DNA from: Paracoccaceae bacterium
GTDB taxonomy: Bacteria > Pseudomonadota > Alphaproteobacteria > Rhodobacterales > Rhodobacteraceae
Reading direction: 5' to 3'
NCBI GenBank assembly: GCA_028875855.1
Contig: JAGWVA010000013.1
Span: forward strand, 1 to 64,000
DNA: 64,000 nt
A program made the position numbers and the translations under genes. The notes beneath the pieces are model-generated. The model had not been told where the DNA came from and made no database searches. It saw nothing but the letters and a program-made list of their open reading frames with translations. This document shows, in pieces, positions 44,783-54,203 of this stretch; the stretch's first letter is position 1, and each line of letters starts with the position of its first letter.

Positions 44783-46090
44783 ATGGATGCCCGCGGATTG
44801 ATCGCAGGTCTGCGGCAGGGGCGCGTTCCGTCAGCCGAGGAACTGGCCCGGTTCGCCAAGGGCCTTGCTTCGGGTGAAGTCAGCGACGCGCAGGCGGGCG
44901 CCTTCGCCATGGCGGTCTGCCTCAAGGGGCTGGGCGACGCGGGCCGTGTCGCGCTGACCCGCGCGATGCGGGATTCCGGCGAGGTGCTCGACTGGGACCT
45001 GCCGGGGCCGGTGCTGGACAAGCATTCCACGGGCGGGATCGGGGACTGCATTTCCCTGTTGCTGGCCCCCGCGCTTGCGGCCTGCGGGGCCTTCGTTCCG
45101 ATGATCTCGGGCCGGGGGCTCGGTCATACCGGCGGCACGCTGGACAAGCTCGAGTCGATCCCCGGCCTGAAGACCGACGTCACGACCGAAACCTTGCGCC
45201 GCATCACCGGCGAGATCGGCTGTGCCATCGTCGCGGCCAATGCCGAGATTGCCCCGGCGGACAGGCGGCTTTACGCGATCCGCGACGTGACCGGGACGGT
45301 GGAAAGCATCGACCTCATCACCGCCTCGATCCTGTCGAAAAAGCTCGCCGCGGGGCTCGAGGCGCTGGTGCTGGACGTCAAGGTCGGCTCGGGCGCCTTC
45401 ATGAAGACGCTGGATGAGGGCCGCGCCCTTGCGCGCGCGCTGGTTACGACGGCACAGGGGGCGGGCTGCATGACCCGCGCGCTCATCACCGACATGAGCC
45501 AGCCGCTGGCCACCGCGGCCGGCAATTCGCTCGAGATGATCGAGGTGATGGAGACGCTGACCGGGACCTCGGTCAACGCGGCGCTGTGGGATCTGACGGT
45601 GGCGCTGGGCGGCGAGGCGCTGGCGCTGGGGGGCATCGCGGCGGACGCCGAGGATGGCGAGGCGCGGATCGAGCAGGCGCTGGAATGCGGTCGCGCCGTC
45701 GAGATCTTCGGCGAGATGGTCGCAGCGCTGGGCGGCCCGTCCGATTTCATCGAGCGGTGGCCGGATCGGTTGCCCTCGGCGCCCGTGGTGCGCGAGGTGA
45801 TGGCCGACCGCGCGGGCTATGTGCGGGCGATCGACGGCGAGGCGCTGGGTCTGGCCGTGGTAGAGCTTGGCGGCGGGCGGCATCGCGAGGGGGACCGGAT
45901 CAATCCCTCCGTCGGCCTGTCGGACATGGCCGGGATCGGCGAGGATGTCTCGACCGACCTGCCGCTCGCCATCATCCATGCCGCAACCGCGGCCGAGGCC
46001 GACCGCGCGGCAAAGGCGGTGCAGGCGGCCTATGTCCTGTCCGACGCGCCGGTGGAAGACCCGCCGCTGGTTCTTGAAAGGATCGGGTGA
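44783..46090 (+). CDS. deoA: Thymidine phosphorylase
   Basis: Phosphorolyses thymidine/deoxyuridine to base and deoxyribose-1-phosphate. 435 residues. Seen: LDKHSTGGIGDCISLLLAPALAACG near residues 78-102 (phosphate loop KHSTGG), MISGRGLGHTGGTLDKLESIPG near 107-128 (family signature), and SILSKKLAAGLEALVLDVKVGSGAFMKT near 185-212. Between cdd and deoB; its stop codon overlaps the deoB start region, consistent with coupling. Confidence 0.96.
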   Translation: MDARGLIAGLRQGRVPSAEELARFAKGLASGEVSDAQAGAFAMAVCLKGLGDAGRVALTRAMRDSGEVLDWDLPGPVLDKHSTGGIGDCISLLLAPALAACGAFVPMISGRGLGHTGGTLDKLESIPGLKTDVTTETLRRITGEIGCAIVAANAEIAPADRRLYAIRDVTGTVESIDLITASILSKKLAAGLEALVLDVKVGSGAFMKTLDEGRALARALVTTAQGAGCMTRALITDMSQPLATAAGNSLEMIEVMETLTGTSVNAALWDLTVALGGEALALGGIAADAEDGEARIEQALECGRAVEIFGEMVAALGGPSDFIERWPDRLPSAPVVREVMADRAGYVRAIDGEALGLAVVELGGGRHREGDRINPSVGLSDMAGIGEDVSTDLPLAIIHAATAAEADRAAKAVQAAYVLSDAPVEDPPLVLERIG

Positions 46091-47301
46091 TGGCGCGCGC
46101 TTTCCTGATCGTGATGGATTCCGTGGGGTGCGGCGGCGCGCCGGACGCTGACGCCTTTTTCAATGCCGGTGTCCCGGATACCGGGGCCAATACGCTTTTC
46201 CACATTGCCGAGGCCTGCGCCTCTGGCCATGCGGAAACGGGGCGGAGCGGGCCCTTGACCATGCCGGTGCTGGACGGCCTCGGGCTGGGGGCGGCGATCC
46301 GCCTTGCCTCGGGGGCGACGGCGCCGGGACTGGGGGCCAGCCCCCAAGGTCTTTGGGGCGCGGCGACAGAGGTGTCGAAAGGCAAGGACACGCCATCCGG
46401 CCATTGGGAACTGGCCGGGGTGCCGGTGCCGTGGGACTGGCACTACTTCCCCGATGCGCGCCCGTCCTTTCCGTCCGATCTCAGCGCCTTCGTGGCCACG
46501 GCGGCAGGCACGAAAGGTATCCTTGGCGATTGCCATGCCTCGGGCACCGAGATCATCGCCCGGCTTGGCGAGGAGCACATGCGGACGGGCTGGCCGATCT
46601 GCTACACCTCGGCCGACAGCGTGTTCCAGATCGCCGCGCACGAGGACAGCTTTGGCCTCGACCGGTTGATCGCGCTGTGTCGGGCGGTCGCGCCGCGGCT
46701 GCATGCGATGAAGGTGGGTCGGGTGATCGCGCGGCCCTTCGTCGGAGAGCCGGGCGCCTTTACCCGCACCGCCAACCGGCGCGATTTCGCCATAGCGCCG
46801 CCCGCGCCGACGCTGCTCGATTGGGTCAGCGGGGCGGGGCGGATGACCCATGCGGTCGGCAAGATCGGCGACATCTTCTCGATGCGGGGCGTGGGAAAGC
46901 TCCACAAGGGCAAGTCAGACGCTGACCTTTTCGAACATCTCATGGGGCTTGCGGGCGAAGCAGAGGACGGTTCCTTGACCTTTGCCAACTTCGTCGAATT
47001 CGACAGCCTTTACGGCCATCGCCGTGACGTCTCGGGCTATGCCCGCGCGCTGGAATGGTTCGATGCCGCCGCCGGGCGCTTCCTTGCGGCGCTACGGCCC
47101 GGCGATCTGGCCCTTTTCACCGCCGATCACGGCAACGATCCGACATGGTCCGGCACCGATCACACGCGCGAGCGCGTGCCGGTCCTTGTGCACGGCGCGG
47201 GCGCGGGGTCCATGGGCCTTGTTGCCTTTACCGACATCGCGGCAAGCATCGCGGCCCATCTCGACGTTCCGGCCGAAGGGCCGGGCAGGAGCTTTCTATG
47301 A
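46090..47301 (+). CDS. deoB: Phosphopentomutase
   Basis: Interconverts (deoxy)ribose-1- and -5-phosphate, taking the DeoA product toward central metabolism. 403 residues, alkaline phosphatase superfamily. Seen: FLIVMDSVGCGGAPDADAF near residues 6-24 (metal Asp), DTGANTLFHIA with the phosphoacceptor Thr, KDTPSGHWELAG near 98-109, and FTADHGNDPTWSGTDHTRERVP near 345-366 with the metal-binding D-H pairs. ATG at 46090 overlaps the deoA stop; a GTG one codon earlier is an alternative. Confidence 0.95.
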   Translation: MARAFLIVMDSVGCGGAPDADAFFNAGVPDTGANTLFHIAEACASGHAETGRSGPLTMPVLDGLGLGAAIRLASGATAPGLGASPQGLWGAATEVSKGKDTPSGHWELAGVPVPWDWHYFPDARPSFPSDLSAFVATAAGTKGILGDCHASGTEIIARLGEEHMRTGWPICYTSADSVFQIAAHEDSFGLDRLIALCRAVAPRLHAMKVGRVIARPFVGEPGAFTRTANRRDFAIAPPAPTLLDWVSGAGRMTHAVGKIGDIFSMRGVGKLHKGKSDADLFEHLMGLAGEAEDGSLTFANFVEFDSLYGHRRDVSGYARALEWFDAAAGRFLAALRPGDLALFTADHGNDPTWSGTDHTRERVPVLVHGAGAGSMGLVAFTDIAASIAAHLDVPAEGPGRSFL

Positions 47302-48284
47302 ATTCCAAGGACTTCCCCAAGGTCGAACTGCACCTGCACCTTGAAGGCGCCGCGCCGCCGAGCTTCATCCGCGGCCTTGCGCGCGAGAAGGGCATCGATA
47401 TCTCGGGCATTTTCAACGAGGCCGGACACTATGCCTACACCGACTTCTGGCATTTCCTGAAGGTTTACGACGCGGCGACCTCGGTGCTTCAGACCCCGCA
47501 GGACTACTATCGGTTGACCCGCGCGGTGCTTGAAGAAAGCGCTGCAAATGGCGTGATCTATTCGGAAACCTTCCTGTCGCCGGATTTCTGCGGGGGGCGC
47601 GACGTCGTGGCCTGGCGCGACTATCTTTCGGCGATCCGCGAGGCTGCGGAAGAGGCCGAGCGCAAGGACGGCATCGCGTTGCGCGCCATCGTCACGGCCG
47701 TGCGCCACATCGGACCCGAGGCGTCGCGCGAAACCGCGATCTGCGCGGCCGAGACGGCGGGGGATTTCCTCACCGGCTTCGGCCTTGCCGGGGACGAGAA
47801 GATGCATGCCCCCAAGGATTTCGTCTGGGCCTTTGACTGCGCGCGCGAGGCGGGGCTGCGGCTGACCGCCCATGCCGGCGAATGGGGCGGGCCGCAGTCG
47901 GTTCGGGACGCGCTTCACGATCTGAAGGTCGAACGCATCGGCCACGGCGTCCGCGCGATCGAGGATCTGCAATTGGTGGACGAACTGGCCGAACAGGGCG
48001 TGGTGCTCGAGGTCTGTCCGGGGTCCAACATCGCGCTTGGCCTCTATCCCCAATGGCGCAAGCATCCGATTGCGGAACTGGATCGGCGCGGGGTCCGGGT
48101 GACGATCTCGACCGACGACCCGCCCTTCTTCCACACCACCATGACGCGCGAACACGACCGGCTGGCCGATGCCTTCGACTGGGACGAGGGCCAGTTCCGC
48201 ACGATCCACCGCACCGCCGCCCGCGCGGCCTTCTGTGACGAGGCGACGCGCGACAAGATCCTGAGCCGACTGGAGGACGCATGA
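47298..48284 (+). CDS. add: Adenosine deaminase
   Basis: Deaminates adenosine (and deoxyadenosine) to inosine. 328 residues. Seen: [15 protein letters not shown] near residues 8-22 (zinc ligands HxH), [16 protein letters not shown] near 192-207 (His and catalytic Glu region), [12 protein letters not shown] and [14 protein letters not shown] near 271-284 (DD motif). It could also act on adenine or aminodeoxyfutalosine, but the operon context (deo genes, upp) favours adenosine. Start and stop overlap neighbours by ATGA. Confidence 0.9.
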   Translation: MNSKDFPKVELHLHLEGAAPPSFIRGLAREKGIDISGIFNEAGHYAYTDFWHFLKVYDAATSVLQTPQDYYRLTRAVLEESAANGVIYSETFLSPDFCGGRDVVAWRDYLSAIREAAEEAERKDGIALRAIVTAVRHIGPEASRETAICAAETAGDFLTGFGLAGDEKMHAPKDFVWAFDCAREAGLRLTAHAGEWGGPQSVRDALHDLKVERIGHGVRAIEDLQLVDELAEQGVVLEVCPGSNIALGLYPQWRKHPIAELDRRGVRVTISTDDPPFFHTTMTREHDRLADAFDWDEGQFRTIHRTAARAAFCDEATRDKILSRLEDA

Positions 48285-48928
48285 CCGACCCCGCCACCCC
48301 CGCCGCCGTGACGATCGTCGATCACCCGCTGGTGCAGCACAAGCTGACCATCATGCGCAAGAGGGAGACCTCGACCGCCGGTTTCCGGCGGCTCCTGCGC
48401 GAGATCAGCCAGTTCCTCGCCTACGAGGCGACGCGTGGCCTGCCGCTGACCCTCACGCGGATCGAGACGCCGCTCTGCGAGATGGATGCCCCGATGATCG
48501 AGGGCAAGAAGCTGGTGCTGGTGTCGATCCTGCGCGCGGGCAACGGGCTTCTGGACGGCATCCTGGAACTGGTGCCCGGGGCCCGGGTCGGCTTCGTGGG
48601 ATTGTATCGCGATCCCGAAACACTGAAGCCCGTGCAATATTACTACAAAGTGCCTGACGAACTGGAGGACCGCATGGTGATCGTGGTCGATCCGATGCTG
48701 GCCACAGGTAACTCCTCTGTTGCGGCGGTGGACCTGTTGAAGGCCTCGGGGGCGCGGAACATCCGCTTCATGTGTCTTCTGGCCGCCCCCGAAGGGATCA
48801 AGCGGATGCAGGAGGCACATCCCGACGTGCCAATCGTGACAGCGGCTGTGGACGATCACCTGAATGACCATGGATATATTGTTCCGGGCCTAGGGGATGC
48901 GGGCGACCGGATGTTCGGCACAAAATAA
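48281..48928 (+). CDS. upp: Uracil phosphoribosyltransferase
   Basis: Converts uracil and PRPP to UMP, the final recovery of pyrimidine base in this operon. 215 residues. Seen: [25 protein letters not shown] near 15-40, [12 protein letters not shown] near 88-99 (RAG loop), QYYYKVP and [19 protein letters not shown] near 137-155 (PRPP-binding motif), ending [13 protein letters not shown] as in the family. Overlaps add by ATGA; last gene of the unit. Confidence 0.96.
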   Translation: MTDPATPAAVTIVDHPLVQHKLTIMRKRETSTAGFRRLLREISQFLAYEATRGLPLTLTRIETPLCEMDAPMIEGKKLVLVSILRAGNGLLDGILELVPGARVGFVGLYRDPETLKPVQYYYKVPDELEDRMVIVVDPMLATGNSSVAAVDLLKASGARNIRFMCLLAAPEGIKRMQEAHPDVPIVTAAVDDHLNDHGYIVPGLGDAGDRMFGTK

Positions 48929-48996
48929 ATGGTCATCCCCCTTTACTGATTCGAATCGCTCCGGCATGATTCGCCCATCTTTCGATGGGGGTTTTC

Positions 48997-49902
48997 ATGC
49001 GCGTTCGGTTACCTGCCCTGACGGTTCTGGCGGCCATGTCCGCTCCGATTGTTGCGCATTCGTTGACATTGGCGGAGGGGCGCCAGCCTCTGGAACGCCC
49101 TCCGGCCAGTTTCGCCGGACCGCAGTATGTCGATAGCCGCGGCTGCGTTTACATGCGGGCGGGCTATGGCTCGGTCATCAACTGGGTGCCGCGCATCGAC
49201 GACAAACGGCAGGTTCTGTGCGGCTACAAGCCGACATTCCCGACGCAAATGGCGGCTGCCTCGGTTCCGGCCGCGCCGCAGATTGCGCCTGGTGCCCCCG
49301 TGCAGCACGCAGCCCTCGCGCTGACCGTCACGCCGGCCGAACAATCCATGAAGGTCGCGCCGATCAGCATTCCCAAGGGCTACATGCTCGGCTGGACGGA
49401 TGATCGGCTGAACCCGCTCCGGGCGGTCGGGACGAAGGAGGGCGAGGCCCAGATGGAGCGGATCTGGACGAACACCGTCCCGCGCCGTCTGCGCGACGTG
49501 CCCGCGCCCGAGGTCTCGGCCCCGGCGCCGGTTGCGGTGGCGCAGGTGCAGCGGCCGATCCGACCGACGCAGGTGACCGACACCGCCTATGAGGCGCCTG
49601 CGCCGAGGCCTGTCGCCCATCTTTCCACGAGCAACGCACCCAGCCCGGTCACGAACCAGGCGGAAGCCGCGGCCACGGGTCGCTTCGTGCAACTTGGCGC
49701 CTTTGCCGTGCCCGCGAACGCGGCGCGCGCGGCGGCGGAGCTGGGCAAGATGGGCCTGCCGGTGGTTCAAAGCCCGAGCCATCTGGGCAAGACACCGGTC
49801 GAGGTGGTCCTCGCCGGGCCGTTCGACGGGCGTGCGGCGCTGCAAGCGGCCCTTGTGCGCGTTCATGGCGCAGGCTTCCGCGACGCTTTCGCCCGAAACT
49901 GA
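48997..49902 (+). CDS. SPOR-domain periplasmic protein
   Basis: 301 residues with an N-terminal signal peptide (MRVRLPALTVLAAMSAPIVAHS). The middle has YVDSRGCVYMRAGYGSVINWVPRIDDKRQVLCGY near 45-78 with two cysteines, then a Pro/Ala-rich linker (~90-220). A C-terminal SPOR fold from GRFVQLGAFAVPANAARAAAELGKMGLPVV near 228 onward binds denuded peptidoglycan at division sites in known cases. The start at 48997 is preferred; an ATG four codons earlier (48985) is possible. Single gene between upp and a convergent membrane protein. Confidence 0.85.
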   Translation: MRVRLPALTVLAAMSAPIVAHSLTLAEGRQPLERPPASFAGPQYVDSRGCVYMRAGYGSVINWVPRIDDKRQVLCGYKPTFPTQMAAASVPAAPQIAPGAPVQHAALALTVTPAEQSMKVAPISIPKGYMLGWTDDRLNPLRAVGTKEGEAQMERIWTNTVPRRLRDVPAPEVSAPAPVAVAQVQRPIRPTQVTDTAYEAPAPRPVAHLSTSNAPSPVTNQAEAAATGRFVQLGAFAVPANAARAAAELGKMGLPVVQSPSHLGKTPVEVVLAGPFDGRAALQAALVRVHGAGFRDAFARN

Positions 49903-49920
49903 GGCCGCCGTCAAAGGCGC

Positions 49921-50949
49921 TCAGGGCGCACAGATCCCCTGAAGCGCCACCCAGTCGTCATCGTTCAGCAGCGGACGCGGCGGAGGCGTCTTGGCGAAGG
50001 GGTCGGCGGTCATCATCGCATCCAGCGTGGGATTGTGCCCCGAGGCATCCGCCGCCTTGGCATAGGGTGTCGTGGGCAGGCCTGCCGCGCGGAACTGGGC
50101 GATCAGCGGCTGCGGCGGCAAAGTTTCCGGCGGCCGGGTCAACAGCGCCTCGCCATAGCCTTTCAGCGTGCCTTTCGGCAAATGGCCCGAGGTCAACAGA
50201 CCAAGCGTCGCGCGCAGGCCCGCCCAGTTCAGCAGCGGCAGCAACGGGTCTTCGGCCCGGGCACGCGCCTGTTCCATGATGAGATAGCCCGCAAGCACGT
50301 CTGGGCCCTCGTGATCCTCGATCAGGTGGCGGCTTACGATCAGCAGATCGCCGGGCAAGTGGGTCGCCGCGGCCGGGGTCTCGCGCAGCACGACGATGCG
50401 CGGGGCGGCCGATCCGAACAGCCGGTGCGACAGGCGGTCGAGTATGTCGCGGGCGCGCGTCTGGTTGCAGGGCGTGCCGCTGATATGGGTGATGTTCGCC
50501 AGAACGCGCTGCCCGATGCTGGACCGTTCTGCCGGGGGAACGATCTTCGCCGTTTGCCGCACGAGGGCACCCGGCAGCCACAGTGCGGCAAGGGCGATCA
50601 GCCCGGCCGCCACCGCGGCCACGATCCAGCCCCGCATCCGGCCCGGACGGGGGCGCTTTGCCTCGACCACGCGATGGATCGTCTCCAGCGCCTCGATCAT
50701 AAGCGGATCGTCGATCTCCAGCGTCTCGACCGCGTCTGCGCCCGGTCCGTAGATCGCGGGCATCGCGCCGGGGTTCAGACGCTCCACGGCGGGCAGGGAC
50801 CAGTGGCTGAGCGGCGTCTCGCTCCGGCTGTCGGAAATGATGAGGGTCGCCTCTCCGAAGGAGACGATCACATCCCGCCGCTGCGCTGTCTGAAGTGCAC
50901 GCCAGATCCCGGGGCTTTCAAGCCTCTGGTATTGCTTCAGCGCCGTCAT
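49921..50949 (-). CDS. Membrane protein with degenerate M48-like peptidase domain
   Basis: 342 residues: a cytoplasmic N-terminal part (~1-103), one transmembrane helix (~107-129) and a periplasmic C-terminal domain. The latter reads like an M48 peptidase: GTPCNQTRARDILDRLSHRLFG, PRIVVLRETP, THLPGDLLIVSRHLIEDHEGPDVLAGYLIMEQ near 197-227. Where M48 proteases have HExxH after the DExELAxVLA-type helix, this protein has GYLIMEQ, so the zinc site is lost. The M48 comparison is pattern-based. Function unknown, possibly a pseudoenzyme. Convergent with the SPOR gene. Confidence 0.7.
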   Translation of the reverse strand: MTALKQYQRLESPGIWRALQTAQRRDVIVSFGEATLIISDSRSETPLSHWSLPAVERLNPGAMPAIYGPGADAVETLEIDDPLMIEALETIHRVVEAKRPRPGRMRGWIVAAVAAGLIALAALWLPGALVRQTAKIVPPAERSSIGQRVLANITHISGTPCNQTRARDILDRLSHRLFGSAAPRIVVLRETPAAATHLPGDLLIVSRHLIEDHEGPDVLAGYLIMEQARARAEDPLLPLLNWAGLRATLGLLTSGHLPKGTLKGYGEALLTRPPETLPPQPLIAQFRAAGLPTTPYAKAADASGHNPTLDAMMTADPFAKTPPPRPLLNDDDWVALQGICAP

Positions 50950-51075
50950 GCCCCGGCCGATTTCCTGCCTGTTGCCTCGTTCTGGCGACAGGTTACCCCA
51001 CCCGGTCCGCCGTCACAATTGAAAGCGCATCCGATCCGGCGTGACAGGACGCCCGGAACCGGCCAGACTGCCGGC

Positions 51076-51729
51076 ATGATCCTGTCGCGCGGCCGCCGTT
51101 ACCTGTTCATCCACGTTCCCAAGACCGGGGGCACCGCCCTGTCGCTGGCGCTTGAGGCGCGCGCGATGAAGGATGACATCATCATCGGCGACAGCCCCAA
51201 GGGACAGGCCCGCCGTCAGCGGCAGAAGGGGTTGAAGGCGGCGGGGCGGCTCTGGAAGCATTCCACGCTGGCCGATCTCGACGGGCTGGTGACGGAAGCG
51301 GAGTTGCCCGGCCTCTTCGTCTTCACGCTTGTGCGAAACCCCTGGGATCGTGCGGTGAGCTATTACCATTGGCTCAGGGCACAAAGTTTTGCGCATCCGG
51401 CGGTCGGGCTTGCGAAGGTGCTGGAGTTCAGCGCCTTCCTGAACCACCCCCAGACGCAGGCCTCGCTGGCGGCCTGGCCCTATGGCGCCTATGTCCGCGA
51501 CCGGCGGGGCGAGGAGAAATGCGACCTCTTCCTGCGGATGGAGCATCTGGAAGACGACCTTTCGCCGCTCGAGGCGCATCTGGGGTTTCGGCTGGGCCCG
51601 CTGAAACGGGTGAATGAAAGCGCCCGGCCAAGGGATTGGCGGGCGCTTTATTCCGATGCCGATGCCGCCCTGATCGGGCGTCTTTGCGGCGAAGATATCG
51701 ACCGCTTCGGCTATCGCTTCGATGGCTAG
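51076..51729 (+). CDS. Sulfotransferase family 2-like protein
   Basis: 217 residues. LFIHVPKTGGTALSLAL near residues 10-26 is the 5'-PSB loop for the PAPS donor, and FTLVRNPWDRAVSYYHWL near 82-99 contains the 3'-PB motif (RNPxxRxxS). These identify the sulfotransferase family 2/Stf0-like group. It would transfer sulfate to a carbohydrate or small molecule; the target is unknown. Single gene, convergent with the fadJ-like gene and followed by a short GC hairpin. Confidence 0.85.
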   Translation: MILSRGRRYLFIHVPKTGGTALSLALEARAMKDDIIIGDSPKGQARRQRQKGLKAAGRLWKHSTLADLDGLVTEAELPGLFVFTLVRNPWDRAVSYYHWLRAQSFAHPAVGLAKVLEFSAFLNHPQTQASLAAWPYGAYVRDRRGEEKCDLFLRMEHLEDDLSPLEAHLGFRLGPLKRVNESARPRDWRALYSDADAALIGRLCGEDIDRFGYRFDG

Positions 51730-51750
51730 GCGGGGGCGTCCTGCCCCCGC
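51730..51750. terminator. GC hairpin between sulfotransferase and fadJ-like genes
   Basis: GCGGGGGC (51730-51737) pairs with GCCCCCGC (51743-51750) around GTCCT in the 30-base gap between convergent stop codons. No T tail. Confidence 0.55.
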
Positions 51751-51759
51751 GGCCTGCGG

Positions 51760-53958
51760 TCAGGCGGCTTTTGCCTCGGGGCCGAAGCGGCCGTAGAAGC
51801 TTTCGCCCTTTTCGGCCATCTCGACCAGCAGCGCAGGCGCTTCGAACCGGGCTCCGTGCGCCTGGGTCAGCCTGTTGCAAAGCTCGACCGCGCGCGGCGC
51901 GCCGATGATGTCGAGCCAGCTGAAGGGCCCGCCCGACCACGGGGCGAAGCCCCAGCCGAGGATCGCGCCCACGTCGCCCTCGCGGATGTCCATGAGCACG
52001 CCGGCCTCAAGCGCGCGAACCGCTTCCAGAACCTGAACGAAGAGCAGGCGGTGCTGCACGTCGGTCACGTCGGGCTGGTCGCCCGCCACCGGGAACTGCG
52101 GGCCAAGACCCTCCCAGATCCCCTGCCGCTTGCCCGCCTCGTCATAGGCATAGAACCCCGCCTTGGCCTTGCGCCCCAGTCGCCCGTGATCGGCCATCCA
52201 GAACAGGACGTCATCCACGGCGTCGTCAGGGTAATCCGCGCCCATCGCGGCCTTGGTCGCCTTGGCGATCTTCACGCCAAGGTCGATCGAGGTCTCGTCC
52301 ACCAGTTGCAGCGGCCCGAGCGGCATGCCCACAAGCTTTGCGGCATTCTCGATCAGCACCGGCTCCACCCCTTCGGCGACCATCCGGATGCCTTCGTTGA
52401 TGTAGGGAATGATGCAGCGGTTGGCGTAGAAGAAGCGCGCGTCGTTGACCACGATCGGCGTCTTGCGGATCTGGCGCACGAAGTCGAGCGCCTTAGCCAC
52501 CGCGCGGTCGCCCGTTTCGCGGCCCTTGATGATCTCGACCAGCGCCATCTTGTCCACGGGCGAGAAGAAGTGGATGCCGATGAACTGGCCGGGGCGCTGG
52601 CTGGCGCGGGCCAGATCGGTGATCGGCAGGGTCGAGGTGTTGGTGGCGAAGATGCAATCCGTCCCCACCACGGCCTCGGTCTTCGCGGTGACCTCGGCTT
52701 TCACCTTCGGGTCCTCGAACACGGCCTCGACGATCAGGTCGCAGCCAGCCAGCGCGGCATAGTCGGTCGTCGGCGTGATGCGGGAGAGAAGGTCCGCCTT
52801 CTGCGCCTCGGTGGCCTTCTTGCGACCGATGGCCTTGTCCATCAGGTCGGCCGAATGCGCCTTGCCCCGCTCGGCCGAGGCCTGGGCCGCGTCGATCAGC
52901 ACGACCTCGATGCCCGCACGTGCGCTGACATAGGCGATGCCCGCGCCCATCATGCCGGCGCCGAGGATGCCCACTTTCTTCACCGTCTGGTCGGGCACGC
53001 CCGCGGGCCGCACCGCGCCCTTTTCCAGCGCCTCCTTGTTGAGGAACAGCGACCGGATCATCGCGGTCGAGGACGGGTTCATCAGCACATTGGTGAACCA
53101 GCGCGCCTCGATCTTCAGGGCGGTGTCGAAGGGCACCAGCGCCCCTTCATAGACCGCCGACAACAGCGCCTTGGCGGCCGGATAGACCCCCATCGTCTTG
53201 CCCATGATCATCGCGTTGGCGCCAAGGAAGGTCATGAAGCCCGCCGGGTGATAGGGCGCGCCGCCAGGCATCTTGTAGCCCTTCTGATCCCAGGGCTTCA
53301 CCAGGTCGGCATCCTTTGCCTGCAACACCCATGCCTTCGCCGCGGCCATCGGATCGGCCACGACCTCGTCGATGAGGCCCGCCGCCTTCGCCTTGGCCGG
53401 GTCCGAAAGCTTGCCTTCAAGCAGGAAGGGCGCGGCGGCCATGGCGCCCATCTTGCGCGTCAGCCGCGTCGTGCCGCCCGCGCCGGGGAAGATCCCCACA
53501 AGGATTTCCGGCAGGCCGATCTTGGCCTTGGGGTTCTCGGCGGCAAAGATGCGGTGGCAGGCCAGTGGCAGTTCCAGCCCGATGCCCACCGCGGTGCCGG
53601 GCAGGGCCGCGGCAATCGGCTTGCCCCCCTTGAGCGTCTTGGGGTCCATGCCGGCCCGCTCGATCTTGCGCAACAGCGCGTGAATGCGCATCGTGCCTTC
53701 GAACAGGCCGCGGGCCGGGTCCGCGCCCGCCTCGTCCTTCATCCGGGCGATCACGTTCAGATCCATGCCCCCGGCGAAGTCCTTCTTGCCCGATGTGATG
53801 ACGATCCCCCTGACGCCCGGATCGCCAAGGGCGGCATCGACGAGCGCGTCAAGCTCTTCGAGCCCTTCAAGGCTCATCACGTTCATCGACTTGCCCGGCA
53901 CATCCCAGGTGATCGTGGCAACGCCCTCGGCGTCGGTTGCGTAATGGAATTCGGTCAT
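51760..53958 (-). CDS. fadJ: 3-hydroxyacyl-CoA dehydrogenase/enoyl-CoA hydratase (FadB/FadJ)
   Basis: Multifunctional beta-oxidation enzyme (hydration and NAD-dependent oxidation). 732 residues. Crotonase domain ~1-290 with SGKKDFAGGMDLN near 61-73 and GIGLELPLACHRIFAAENPKAKIGLPEILVGIFPGAGGT (oxyanion and catalytic Glu region). The dehydrogenase Rossmann begins KKVGILGAGMMGAGIAYVSA near 325, with FFSPVDKMALVEII and HD-domain C-terminus. The start is MTEFHYA. FadB versus FadJ naming is uncertain. Thiolase is encoded upstream, with one small gene between. Confidence 0.92.
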   Translation of the reverse strand: MTEFHYATDAEGVATITWDVPGKSMNVMSLEGLEELDALVDAALGDPGVRGIVITSGKKDFAGGMDLNVIARMKDEAGADPARGLFEGTMRIHALLRKIERAGMDPKTLKGGKPIAAALPGTAVGIGLELPLACHRIFAAENPKAKIGLPEILVGIFPGAGGTTRLTRKMGAMAAAPFLLEGKLSDPAKAKAAGLIDEVVADPMAAAKAWVLQAKDADLVKPWDQKGYKMPGGAPYHPAGFMTFLGANAMIMGKTMGVYPAAKALLSAVYEGALVPFDTALKIEARWFTNVLMNPSSTAMIRSLFLNKEALEKGAVRPAGVPDQTVKKVGILGAGMMGAGIAYVSARAGIEVVLIDAAQASAERGKAHSADLMDKAIGRKKATEAQKADLLSRITPTTDYAALAGCDLIVEAVFEDPKVKAEVTAKTEAVVGTDCIFATNTSTLPITDLARASQRPGQFIGIHFFSPVDKMALVEIIKGRETGDRAVAKALDFVRQIRKTPIVVNDARFFYANRCIIPYINEGIRMVAEGVEPVLIENAAKLVGMPLGPLQLVDETSIDLGVKIAKATKAAMGADYPDDAVDDVLFWMADHGRLGRKAKAGFYAYDEAGKRQGIWEGLGPQFPVAGDQPDVTDVQHRLLFVQVLEAVRALEAGVLMDIREGDVGAILGWGFAPWSGGPFSWLDIIGAPRAVELCNRLTQAHGARFEAPALLVEMAEKGESFYGRFGPEAKAA

Positions 53959-54203
53959 GTTTCCTCCTTCGCGCAACAGGGCGCGTCAATTGTTCCAATC
54001 GGCGGCCAACGTCCCGTCCGGGCGGACGAAGCGGCGGTGGCTGGCGTGGTTGATCCGGGTAAGCCCGCCCGGGCCGCGCGGCCGGCGCGGCGCATGGGGG
54101 CTGGTGTCGGAACGGGTCGCCGGGGGGCGGTCGGCGGATGCCTGAAAGACGGCAAGATCGGGCGAGGGCGGTATCCCACGCAGCGCGCCGCCTGTCGCGG
54201 GGA

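Noticed and set aside
53959-54203. Short frame ending in HRRFVRPDGTLAADWNN (stop near 53986, minus strand)
   Set aside because: The tail looks protein-like, but no start codon with a ribosome site is visible and the upstream part is a shadow of the neighbouring gene; left unannotated in the 245-base gap.
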